From Oerskovia paurometabola (GTDB taxonomy: Bacteria > Actinomycetota > Actinomycetes > Actinomycetales > Cellulomonadaceae): a stretch of DNA of 64,000 nt. Shown one piece after another: positions 16,369-24,213 of this stretch (position 1 is the stretch's first letter; every line of letters starts with the position of its first letter). Under the pieces are notes generated by a model. The model was not told the DNA's origin. It worked only from the letters and a program-made list of their open reading frames with translations, and searched no databases. The stretch lies in contig NZ_JAFBBV010000001.1 of the NCBI RefSeq assembly GCF_016907365.1, positions 434,001 through 498,000 of the forward strand, given 5' to 3'. The translations under genes and the position numbers were made by a program.

Positions 16369-17445
16369 TCAGACCACGTCCTCGCGCTGCAGCCGGCGCA
16401 GCGTGATCCAGCCCAGCAGGACCGGGACCCAGCACGAGATCAGCCGGTAGAGCAGGACTGCGGGCAGGGCGATCGCGGACGCGATCCCGAAGCTCACGAG
16501 CCCGCCCGTGAGCGCGGCCTCGACCACGCCCACGCCGCCCGGGGTCGGGGCCGCCGACGCGAGCGTCTGCCCGACCATGGTCGAGAAGGCCGCGGCGACC
16601 GGGTCGCTGCCGCCGCCGAGCGCCAGGAGGCAGGCCCACAGGGTCGCGGCCGAGGAGACCGTGGTGCCCATCGCGCCCAGGACCGCGAAGGAGAGCCGGC
16701 GCGGGTCCTTCGCGAGCCCGCCGAGCTGGCGGAAGGCGGGCAGCACGTCGTCACGCGCGTACGTGCGGACCGCGTGCCGGAACCGCGGCACCGCGAGCAC
16801 CACGACCCCCGTGACGACGACCGCGACGGCCGCGGCGAGCAGCGCCCACCTGGCCCAACCCGGCACGTGGTGGTCGATGCTGCGCCCCGCGACGAGCGCG
16901 AGCACCGTCAGGAGCACGAGGTGGACCAGGACCTGCACGATGCTCTGGAGCGCGACCGTGCCCGTCGCGAGCGCCGTGCTCATCCCGGACTTCGACAGGT
17001 AGCGGACGTTGAGCGCGAGCGACCCGACGCTCGCCGGGGTCGCGGTGCCCGCGAACGCGTTCGCGAGCTGGACGCGGGTGGTCCGCAGGAACGGCAGGTG
17101 CCTCGGGGAGCACGCGGCGAGCGACGCCGCGGCGGCGAAGAACCCCGTCGCGGCGAAGAGCACGGCCAGGAGCGCCCACGCCGGCTGGGCGTCGCGCAGG
17201 GCCTCTCCCATGCGCGGGATCTCGCTGATCTCCGGGATGACGACGTACGTGAGGCCGCCGATGAGCACGAACCACACCAGCACGCGCAGGGCGTGGCTCG
17301 TGGGGGACCGGGTGGGCTTCGGGGGCGGGCCCGGGGCCCGGTCCGAGGCCTGGGGCTCGGGGTCGGGTGCGTGCGTGATGACGTGCTCCTTGCCGAGATG
17401 TGCGGGCCGTCCCGTGACCCTACCGACGCGCGGGGTCCGGCGCAC
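16369..17445 (-). CDS. Lysylphosphatidylglycerol synthase-like membrane protein (UPF0104/YbhN type)
   Basis: 358 residues if the GTG at 17445 is used; 7-8 membrane segments. Typical motifs of the flippase-like TM region: QLANAFAGTATPASVGSLALN with the Gly-Ser-Pro rich loop, and SAAPTPGGVGVVEAAL near residue 300 (P-T-P-G-G-x-G-x-x-E). These proteins resemble the membrane half of MprF without the aminoacyl-transferase domain. Start is uncertain: the best Shine-Dalgarno (AAGGAG) is at 17383-17388 but is followed by GTC ATC rather than ATG/GTG, so an AUC start at about 17379 is conceivable. N-terminal ~50 residues are Pro-rich. Confidence 0.82.
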   Translation of the reverse strand: MRRTPRVGRVTGRPAHLGKEHVITHAPDPEPQASDRAPGPPPKPTRSPTSHALRVLVWFVLIGGLTYVVIPEISEIPRMGEALRDAQPAWALLAVLFAATGFFAAAASLAACSPRHLPFLRTTRVQLANAFAGTATPASVGSLALNVRYLSKSGMSTALATGTVALQSIVQVLVHLVLLTVLALVAGRSIDHHVPGWARWALLAAAVAVVVTGVVVLAVPRFRHAVRTYARDDVLPAFRQLGGLAKDPRRLSFAVLGAMGTTVSSAATLWACLLALGGGSDPVAAAFSTMVGQTLASAAPTPGGVGVVEAALTGGLVSFGIASAIALPAVLLYRLISCWVPVLLGWITLRRLQREDVV

Positions 17446-17481
17446 CGGACCCCGCGCCGGGCGGCCGGGGTGACCGCGCGG

Positions 17482-18828
17482 TCAGTCGTTCGGCGTGACC
17501 TCGGGCAGCGGCGCGGGGCCGTCCGCGGGCACCCAGCCCTTGGGGGGCCGGACCGTCGGGACGTCGCCCACGATCGGCACCGGGCGGCGGTGGAACGGGA
17601 AGCCGTAGCGGGTCACGAGCCCTGCGAGCGTCGTGAGGCGGTTGCGCGGCCCGATGAGGCTCATGATGTGCACGAACAGCCACGCCAACCACGCGGTCCC
17701 GCGGGTCAGCCGGAGCTTCCCGGCGATGTCCGCGACGGCCGCGCGGCGTCCGATGACGGCCATGGTGCCCTTGTCGAGGTACCTGAGCGACGTCGTCGGG
17801 CGTCCTTGGACGAGCGCGCGGATGTTGCGCCCCACGACCTTGCCCGACTGGATCGCGGGCTGGGCGAGCTGCGGCAGGCCCGCGGGCGAGACCGCGACGT
17901 CTCCCGCCGCGAAGTGGTCCGGGAACCCCTCGACCTGCAGGTCGTCGCCCACGCGGATGCGCCCGCCCTCGCCCAGGGGCAGGTTCCAGCGCGAGACCTC
18001 CTCGTGCGGGGCGACGCCCGCGGCCCAGATCGTGAGGTCCGAGCGGATGAAGTCGCCGTCGGTGAGCTCGACGCCGTCGGGCAGGACCTTGGCGACGCCC
18101 GCGCCCAGGTGCAGGTCCACCCCGCGGCGCTGGAGCTCGCGCGCCGCGTACGTGCGGAGCTTCGCGGGGAAGGGCTTGATGAGCTCGGTGCCGCGCTGGA
18201 CGATCTTGACGCTGAACGCGTCGCCGTGGATCTCCGGGTACGCGGGCGCCAGGCCCTGCGTGCGGAGCTCGGCGAGGGCGCCCGCGACCTCGACGCCGGT
18301 CGACCCGCCCCCGACGACGACGACGCGCAGGCCGTCGTCGGTCCCCGGGGAGGCCGCGGACTTCTCGAGGCGGACGAACAGGGTGTCGCGGATCTTCAGC
18401 GCCTGCGAGCGCGAGTACATCGCGAACGCGTGCTCCTTGGCGCCGGGCGTGCCGAAGAAGTTCGTCGTGACGCCGTTGGCCAGCACGAGGTAGTCGTAGC
18501 GGATCTCCTCGTCGTTGAGCAGGCGCAGCGTCTTGGTGTGCGGGTCGAGGCCCACGAGGTGCTCGTGGACCACGCGCACGTTGCGCTGCCCCAGGCGCAG
18601 CGCGCGCAGGAAGTACGTGACGTCGCCCGGGTTCAGGCCGCCCGTGGCCACCTGGTAGAGCAGCGGCTGGAACGTGTTGTAGACGCGGCGGTCGATCAGC
18701 GTGACGCGCACGGGTGCGCCTGCGAGCGCCTTGACGGTCGCGAGGCCTGCGAACCCGCCGCCCACGACGACGACGTGGGGGAGCGGTGCCCCGGTGGGTG
18801 CGGGGTGGGCGGCGGTGCCGTCGTTCAC
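17482..18828 (-). CDS. ndh: Type II NADH dehydrogenase (NDH-2)
   Basis: 448 residues from GTG 18828 (GGAAGG upstream). FAD site HVVVVGGGFAGLATVKAL near residue 18, NADH site LRVVVVGGGSTGVEVAGAL near 170, second FAD motif FAAGDVAV near 300, and AQPAIQSGKVVGRNI. The C-terminal WLAWLFVHIMSLIGPRNR with a hydrophobic helix is the membrane-binding region of NDH-2. Transfers electrons from NADH to menaquinone without pumping protons. Divergent from the ABC/YhgE operon with ~280 bases between. Confidence 0.9.
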   Translation of the reverse strand: MNDGTAAHPAPTGAPLPHVVVVGGGFAGLATVKALAGAPVRVTLIDRRVYNTFQPLLYQVATGGLNPGDVTYFLRALRLGQRNVRVVHEHLVGLDPHTKTLRLLNDEEIRYDYLVLANGVTTNFFGTPGAKEHAFAMYSRSQALKIRDTLFVRLEKSAASPGTDDGLRVVVVGGGSTGVEVAGALAELRTQGLAPAYPEIHGDAFSVKIVQRGTELIKPFPAKLRTYAARELQRRGVDLHLGAGVAKVLPDGVELTDGDFIRSDLTIWAAGVAPHEEVSRWNLPLGEGGRIRVGDDLQVEGFPDHFAAGDVAVSPAGLPQLAQPAIQSGKVVGRNIRALVQGRPTTSLRYLDKGTMAVIGRRAAVADIAGKLRLTRGTAWLAWLFVHIMSLIGPRNRLTTLAGLVTRYGFPFHRRPVPIVGDVPTVRPPKGWVPADGPAPLPEVTPND

Positions 18829-19050
18829 TGTGTGCCTTCCGATGAGCCGGGTGGTCCGGGGCACGAGCGTATGTCGCCCGGGGGGCGGTTGCGAGACGGG
18901 CCGCGCGGCCCGAGGTGGGTGGTCCGGACCGGGGCGCGAGGGCCCGTCTCGGTCCGGTGGACCCGTCTCGGCGGCCGTGCGTGACGGGGATCACGGGACC
19001 GGGTATCTGACGCCGTGTGGACAACGAGGGTTCCCGGCGCGTAACTTCGA

Positions 19051-19064
19051 ACTGACCGGTCAGT
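19051..19064. promoter_or_regulatory. TetR-type palindromic operator
   Basis: ACTGACCGGTCAGT, a perfect 14-bp palindrome of the GACCGGTC type bound by many TetR/AcrR repressors. It lies 42 bases before the first gene of an operon that ends with a TetR gene, in an unusually AT-rich patch (AACTTCGAA, CTAAAAGAG), so autoregulation is likely. Confidence 0.75.
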
Positions 19065-19105
19065 CTAAAAGAGTGATCGGACCTGGAACTCTCGGAGGAA
19101 CCCCC

Positions 19106-20047
19106 ATGAACCAGCCCGTCGCACGGCACGGCAGCGACGAGGCCACGTACCTCGTGCAGGCCCCGACCACCGCCCCCGACCACGGCACCGCGGCGAACGT
19201 CAGCAGGCCCGACGGCGCCGCCCACCTCCCGCCGGGCGAGCTCGCCGCCGCGGACATCGCCGCCGACCTGACCCTGCGCGGCCCGCTCGGCGGCGAGATC
19301 GCCGAGCCCGACACCCCGCCCCTCGGCGACGGCACGCCCCCGCACGCGGTCAGCGCCTACGACCTCCAGCTCCACGGCCCGCGCGGCCTCGTCTACGGCC
19401 CCGTCGACCTCGAGATCCCGGCCGGCGAGGTCGTCGTCCTCCAAGGCCCGCAGGGGGCCGGCCGGTCGAGCCTGCTCCTGACCCTCGCGGGCCGCATGGC
19501 TCCCGACCACACCCCCGACGGCTGGCTCGTCGTGCTTGGTGAGAACCTCACGGGCCGTCGCGCGCGTCGCACCGCGGTCCAGCGCCGCGCAGCGATCGCC
19601 GGCTTCCACGGGATCGACGAGCTCGACGACGCGGTCACCGTCGGGGACTCGGTGCGCGAACGCCTCACGTGGCTCGCGCCCTGGTACCGCCGGACCCCCA
19701 AGGTCACCCAGGAGGTCTACGAGCGCGTGGCCCGCCCCGTGTTCGGGCGCCGCGAGCTGCCCGCGCTCGACGCCATGGTCTGGGACCTCGACGAGGTCGA
19801 CGCCATGCTCCTGCGCATCGCGATCGCCATGGCCCAGGACCCCGAGCTGCTCGTCGTCGACGACCTCGACCAGGTCCACGACTCGGCCCGCCGCCAGATC
19901 GTCTGGGGACGCCTCGAAGCCCTCGCGGCCACGGGCGTGACCGTGATCGGCTCGGTCGCCTCCGCGGGCGAGGTCGACGCGATGCGCTGGGGTCGCGCCC
20001 CGCACGTCGTGCGCCTCGCGACCGGCCCGCAGCTCGTCGCGGCCTGA
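19106..20047 (+). CDS. Degenerate ABC transporter ATP-binding protein
   Basis: 313 residues with a ~90-residue Ala/Pro-rich N-terminal tail. Nucleotide-binding domain: Walker A GPQGAGRSS has Arg in place of the catalytic Lys; the Q-loop Gln is not evident (GFHGIDELD); the signature LSGGQ is replaced by WDLDEVDAMLLRIAIAMAQ; Walker B reads LLVVDDLD with Asp where the catalytic Glu should be; the switch His is missing (VIGSVAS). So it may bind but hardly hydrolyse ATP. ATG follows GGAGGAA. The 25-nt element at 19206 lies in the N-terminal tail (PDGAAHLP). Upstream of the YhgE/Pip gene in the same direction and probably its partner. Confidence 0.8.
   Translation: MNQPVARHGSDEATYLVQAPTTAPDHGTAANVSRPDGAAHLPPGELAAADIAADLTLRGPLGGEIAEPDTPPLGDGTPPHAVSAYDLQLHGPRGLVYGPVDLEIPAGEVVVLQGPQGAGRSSLLLTLAGRMAPDHTPDGWLVVLGENLTGRRARRTAVQRRAAIAGFHGIDELDDAVTVGDSVRERLTWLAPWYRRTPKVTQEVYERVARPVFGRRELPALDAMVWDLDEVDAMLLRIAIAMAQDPELLVVDDLDQVHDSARRQIVWGRLEALAATGVTVIGSVASAGEVDAMRWGRAPHVVRLATGPQLVAA
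19206..19230 (+). repeat. In-gene copy of the dispersed element (25 nt)
   Basis: Starts GGCCCGACGGCGCCGC and continues CACCTCCCG after one variable base; 24 of 25 bases match the reverse complement of 58687-58711 in the response regulator gene, and both are read in the same frame as PDGAAHLP. The two proteins are unrelated otherwise. Confidence 0.75.
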
Positions 20048-20135
20048 CCCACCACCCCGGGCGACGGTCGTCGCCCCGCCCACGCTCCGCCGTCGGGCCC
20101 CATCCTTCGCACGAACAGAACGGAAGACACCTCTC

Positions 20136-22457
20136 GTGATGTCCTGGACCTCCACCGGTACGGAGCTGCGGCGGTTCCGCCGCGGCCTCCTGCCCAAGCT
20201 CGCCGTGGGCGCGATGATCTTCGTGCCCCTGCTCTACGGGGCCATGTACCTCTGGGCCTTCTGGGACCCGACCGGCAACCTCGACAAGTTGCCCGTCGCG
20301 ATCGTCAACGCCGACACCGGCACCGAGGTGGACGGTGAACGCCTGGACGCAGGCGAGGAGGTCACGTCCACGCTCGTCGACTCGGGCGACCTCGAGTGGG
20401 CGCGCGTCGACGCGGCCGAGGCCGAGAAGGGCGTCAGGGACGGCACCTACTACTTCGCGCTGACCATCCCCGAGGGCTTCTCCGAGGGCATCGCGAGCGC
20501 CGCGGGAGACGACCCGCAGTCCGCGCAGCTCATGGTCACGTACAACGACGCGAACTCGTTCCTCGCCACGACCCTGGGACGCAGCGCCATGACGCAGGTC
20601 CAGGGCGCGGTGCGCGAGGAGATCGGCGCGCAGGCCGTCGACAAGGTCCTCGTGGGCCTCGGCAGCGCCCGCGACGGGTTCGCGCAGGCCTCCGACGGCG
20701 CGCTCACCCTGACCGCCGCGAGCGGTCAGCTCACCGACGGCGCGACGCAGGTCGCCGACGGTGCGACCTCCGCCGCCGACGGCGCGGGCACGCTCGCGTC
20801 CGGGATCGACCGGCTCGCCGACGGTGCAGGGTCCGCCGTGGCGGGCGCCGGAAAGCTCGCGACCGGCGCGGGCGCGCTGTCCCAGGGCGCGACCTCGGCG
20901 AGCGCGGGCGCCTCGAAGCTCGCCGCCGGAGCGTCCTCCGCCGCCGACGGCGCCTCGGCCCTCGCGGCCGGTGCGGCCACGACCCAGTCGGGCATGGTCC
21001 AGCTCGCCGACGGCTCGCAGAAGCTCGTCGCGGGCTTCACGGCACCCGACGGGCTCGTGGCCGGGGCCGACAAGGCCGCCGCAGGCGCCCAGCAGGTGTC
21101 CGACGGCGTCGCGCAGGTCCAAGGACAGGTCACCTCGCTCACGGGCAGCGTCCCCACGCTCCGCGCGCTGCTCCAGCAGAACGCCGCGACGCTCGGCGCC
21201 TCGGCCGACCCCCGGGCGCAGGCGCTCGCGGCCGCGAACCAGCAGGCCCTCGGCCAGCTCCCGTCCGACGCCGAGCTCGCCACGAGCGCAGCCGGGCTCC
21301 AGGCCCTCGCCGACGGCTCGAAGCAGGTCGCGGCCGGGCTGCCCGCCCTCTCGACCGGCCTCAGGACGGCCTCTGCCGGAGCAGCGCAGATCGACGCGCA
21401 GCTCCACCCGGGCTCGGGCACGCAGACCGTCCGCGACGGCGTCGACGGCGTGGCCGCCGGGGCCGCGACCCTGAGCGACGGCCTCACGACCCTGCGCGGC
21501 GGTGCCTCCGACCTCGCGGCCGGGAACGCCTCGCTCGCGTCGGGAGCGGGCACGCTCGCCGCCGGGACCTCGTCCCTCTACTCGGGCGCCCAGCAGCTCG
21601 CCGACGGCGCACAGTCCGCCGCGGCCGGCGCCGGGGCGCTCGCCGACGGCACCAGCACCCTGGCCGACGGCGCCACCCAGGTCGCCGACGGCGGCGCGCA
21701 GCTCACCGACGGTGCGCAGACGCTGACCGACAAGCTCGCCGAAGGGTCCGAGGCCATCCCCGACGACGGCACCGCCCTGCGCGAGCAGCGCGCCGACGTC
21801 ATCGCGGCCCCCGTGACCGTCGCCGACCACGACCTGGCCGAGGCCGAGGGCTTCGGCGAAGGGTTCGCGCCGTTCTTCATCCCGCTCGCCCTGTTCGTGG
21901 GAGCGCTCATCACGTGGCTGCTCATGCGCCCGCTGCCCTCGCGGGCCCTCGCGACGCCCGCCTCGGGCCTGCGGACCACGCTCGCCGGGTTCCTGCCCGC
22001 GCTGTGCATCGGGTTCGCGCAGGTCGCCGTGATGCTCGCCGTCATCCACTGGGGCGTGGGCCTCGACATGACGCACGCGCTCGGGACGCTCGCGTTCACG
22101 ACGCTCGTCGCCGCGACGTTCCTCGCCCTCCAGCAGGCCCTCATGGCGCTGCTCGGCCCGGCCGCGGGCAAGGTCGCGATCCTCGCGCTGCTCATGCTGC
22201 AGCTCGCGTCCTCGGGCGGCACCTACCCCGTGCAGACCACGCCCGCGTTCTTCCAGGCCATCCACCCGCTGCTGCCCATGAGCTACGCCGTCGACGGGCT
22301 GCGCCAGACGATCACGGGCGGCGTCGACGGACGGCTCTGGTTCGCGGTGGTCTACCTCGGCGTGCTGCTGCTAGCGTCGCTGGCGATCAGCGCCTGGCGT
22401 GCGGGCCGCATGCGCACCTGGACCCTCGACCGCCTGCACCCCGCGCTCGAGATCTGA
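20136..22457 (+). CDS. YhgE/Pip-family membrane protein
   Basis: 773 residues, GTG start. N-terminal segment LAVGAMIFVPLLYGAMYLWAF (residues ~28-48), then DPTGNLDKLPVAIVNADTG, the YhgE/Pip N-terminal signature. A large exported region (~50-570) holds many 7-11 residue units with LADGA/LAAGA/QVADGA, the YhgE heptad repeat that forms a long coiled coil. The C-terminus has five membrane segments (FFIPLALFVGALITWLL to VVYLGVLLLASLAIS). Related to ABC-2 type permeases, to phage receptor Pip of lactococci and to EsaA of type VII secretion. Encoded between a degenerate ABC ATPase and a TetR regulator; substrate unknown. Confidence 0.9.
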   Translation: MMSWTSTGTELRRFRRGLLPKLAVGAMIFVPLLYGAMYLWAFWDPTGNLDKLPVAIVNADTGTEVDGERLDAGEEVTSTLVDSGDLEWARVDAAEAEKGVRDGTYYFALTIPEGFSEGIASAAGDDPQSAQLMVTYNDANSFLATTLGRSAMTQVQGAVREEIGAQAVDKVLVGLGSARDGFAQASDGALTLTAASGQLTDGATQVADGATSAADGAGTLASGIDRLADGAGSAVAGAGKLATGAGALSQGATSASAGASKLAAGASSAADGASALAAGAATTQSGMVQLADGSQKLVAGFTAPDGLVAGADKAAAGAQQVSDGVAQVQGQVTSLTGSVPTLRALLQQNAATLGASADPRAQALAAANQQALGQLPSDAELATSAAGLQALADGSKQVAAGLPALSTGLRTASAGAAQIDAQLHPGSGTQTVRDGVDGVAAGAATLSDGLTTLRGGASDLAAGNASLASGAGTLAAGTSSLYSGAQQLADGAQSAAAGAGALADGTSTLADGATQVADGGAQLTDGAQTLTDKLAEGSEAIPDDGTALREQRADVIAAPVTVADHDLAEAEGFGEGFAPFFIPLALFVGALITWLLMRPLPSRALATPASGLRTTLAGFLPALCIGFAQVAVMLAVIHWGVGLDMTHALGTLAFTTLVAATFLALQQALMALLGPAAGKVAILALLMLQLASSGGTYPVQTTPAFFQAIHPLLPMSYAVDGLRQTITGGVDGRLWFAVVYLGVLLLASLAISAWRAGRMRTWTLDRLHPALEI

Positions 22458-22479
22458 CGACGAAGAGGCTGGACGAACG

Positions 22480-23136
22480 ATGACGACGACCAAGGCGGAC
22501 CCGACGGCGGATGGACCGGGCGCCGTCGGGCCCCTTGAGCCCGGCGCCACCGCAGAGGCCGGGACCCGGCGCGAGCAGGCCTTCGCGGCCCGCCGCGCCG
22601 GGACCCGGCAGCAGATCATCGACGCCGCCGTGAGCCTCATCGCCGACCAGGGGTTCACCGCCACGTCCGTCGAGGACATCGCGGCCGCCGCGGGCGTGGC
22701 CAAGGGCAGCGTCTACTACAACTTCGGGTCCAAGTCCGACGTGTTCGAGGCCGCGCTCGCGGGCGGGCTCGAACGCCTCACCCTCACGCTCTCCGAGGCC
22801 CGCGGAGGGCTGCAGGGCAAGGAGGCGCTCGCGGCGCTCATCGCGTCGCTCCTCGAGCAGATCCGCGCCCACCCCGACTTCGCCAAGCTCCTCGCGGCCG
22901 AGGTCTTCCGGGTCGGGCGCGAGTGGCAGGAGACGGTCGGGCACATCCGTGCGCGCGTCATCGAGTTCTACGCGGCCGCGCTGCGCGAGGAACGCCCCGG
23001 GGACGACGTGTCGCTCCTCGCTGCGTCGGTGTTCGGGGCCACGCTCGTCGCGGGGCTCGAGTGGCTCGTGTTCCAGCCCGAGCGCGGGTTCGGCGAGGTC
23101 CTGGCTGCGGTGCTGGAGCTGGTCGCGGGCCTCTGA
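22480..23136 (+). CDS. TetR/AcrR-family transcriptional regulator
   Basis: 218 residues. After a 45-residue disordered tail the DNA-binding domain reads RQQIIDAAVSLIADQGFTATSVEDIAAAAGVAKGSVYYNFGSK in segments (about 48-92), a textbook TetR helix-turn-helix, followed by a helical ligand domain. Starts 22 bases after the YhgE/Pip stop, so it is the third gene of the operon; the palindrome at 19051-19064 is its probable operator. Likely senses the compound handled by the YhgE/ABC pair. Confidence 0.9.
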   Translation: MTTTKADPTADGPGAVGPLEPGATAEAGTRREQAFAARRAGTRQQIIDAAVSLIADQGFTATSVEDIAAAAGVAKGSVYYNFGSKSDVFEAALAGGLERLTLTLSEARGGLQGKEALAALIASLLEQIRAHPDFAKLLAAEVFRVGREWQETVGHIRARVIEFYAAALREERPGDDVSLLAASVFGATLVAGLEWLVFQPERGFGEVLAAVLELVAGL

Positions 23137-23195
23137 GCGCGGCCCCCGCCGAGGGTGACGTGTGCCCGCCGCCGATGGTGACGTGCCCGCCCGGC

Positions 23196-23933
23196 TCAGC
23201 CCAGCAGCAGCTTCCAGCAACCCACCCCGATGAGCCCCGCGAGCAGCGGCGCGACGACGGGCACCCACGCGTAGCCCCAGTCGGAGGGGCCCTTGTGCTT
23301 GAGGGGCAGGAGCGCGTGCACGATGCGCGGCCCGAGGTCACGGGCCGGGTTGAGTGCCGGACCGGTCGGGCCGCCGAGCCCCGCGACGAGCGCCCACACG
23401 AGGAAGCCGAGCGCCATGTGCGCGAGCCCGGGCTCGGTCGTGGTCAGCGGCGAGTTGACGATCGCCAGGGCGCACGAGAACAGGATGACCGAGCCCAGCA
23501 GCTCGTTCGCGAACCCGTTGACGCGGCTGTGCGCGGCGTTGACGGTCGAGAAGGTCGCGAGCACGTCGTCGACGTTCTCGGTGCGGTCGTAGTACGGCTT
23601 GTGGGTCGCGACGATCGCGAGCTGCCCCGCCATGGCCCCGAGCATCTGCGCGACCACGTACGGCGCGACGTCGGCCCACGGGAACAGGCCCCACGTCGCG
23701 AGCCCGATCGTGAACGCCGGGTTGATGTGGTTCCCGCTGATCCCGCCGAACATCAGCGCCGGGATCATGACGCCGAACCCGTACCCCATCGCGATGAGGC
23801 TCCAGCCGCCGCCGTATCCCTTGGACCCCTTGAGGTGCACGTTCGCGACCGTGCCGTTGCCGATGATGATGAGTATCGCCGTGCCGATGAACTCGCACGC
23901 GGCACGCACCGCCAGGGAGTAGTCCGGATCCAT
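23196..23933 (-). CDS. glpF: Aquaglyceroporin (GlpF-type MIP channel)
   Basis: 245 residues, six membrane segments. Two NPA loops: GNHINPAFTIG near residue 66 and GPALNPARDLGPR near 203. The Asp directly after the second NPAR is a mark of glycerol channels rather than water-only aquaporins. Inner-membrane channel for glycerol and other small polyols. ATG at 23933. No glycerol kinase or dehydrogenase gene is adjacent, so it appears to be expressed alone; the next gene starts divergently ~280 bases away. Confidence 0.9.
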   Translation of the reverse strand: MDPDYSLAVRAACEFIGTAILIIIGNGTVANVHLKGSKGYGGGWSLIAMGYGFGVMIPALMFGGISGNHINPAFTIGLATWGLFPWADVAPYVVAQMLGAMAGQLAIVATHKPYYDRTENVDDVLATFSTVNAAHSRVNGFANELLGSVILFSCALAIVNSPLTTTEPGLAHMALGFLVWALVAGLGGPTGPALNPARDLGPRIVHALLPLKHKGPSDWGYAWVPVVAPLLAGLIGVGCWKLLLG

Positions 23934-24213
23934 GCGCACACCCTGCCAGGGGTGGGCTGCGGGCGGGTGGCACGACACCCCGCGAGACGGGGTCTCGCGC
24001 GATCAGGCCCGACGGCGTCGCCCGCCGCGGTCGGTCCCGTCGCCGTCGGCGGTCCAGCCCGTCGCCGTCGGCGATCCTGCCCGGCACCCTCGGCGTTCCA
24101 CCGTTCCTGTGTCGCGTCTCGCCCCGTGCCCGTACGCTCGCGACAACCGAACTCCCGCAGCGTCGCGTCGAGTGTGCGGTCTGCTGCTGGGAGACCAGTG
24201 GAGGAGAACGAGT

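Noticed and set aside
17420..20197. Long minus-strand open frame of ~925 codons across the ndh and ABC genes
   Set aside because: It covers two well-supported genes in other frames and encodes Arg/Pro-rich sequence without domains. Long accidental frames are common at this GC content; the same holds for frames at 13178-15457, 22923-25952 and 19704-22265.
20700..21760. Dense internal repeats in the YhgE/Pip gene, possible CRISPR or satellite
   Set aside because: The repeats keep the reading frame and code for LADGA/LAAGA heptads of a coiled coil; spacing is irregular and DNA units are not identical.
20136..22457. Possible prophage gene because of the name phage infection protein (Pip)
   Set aside because: YhgE/Pip proteins are bacterial membrane proteins that some phages use as receptors; no phage structural or integrase gene is nearby.
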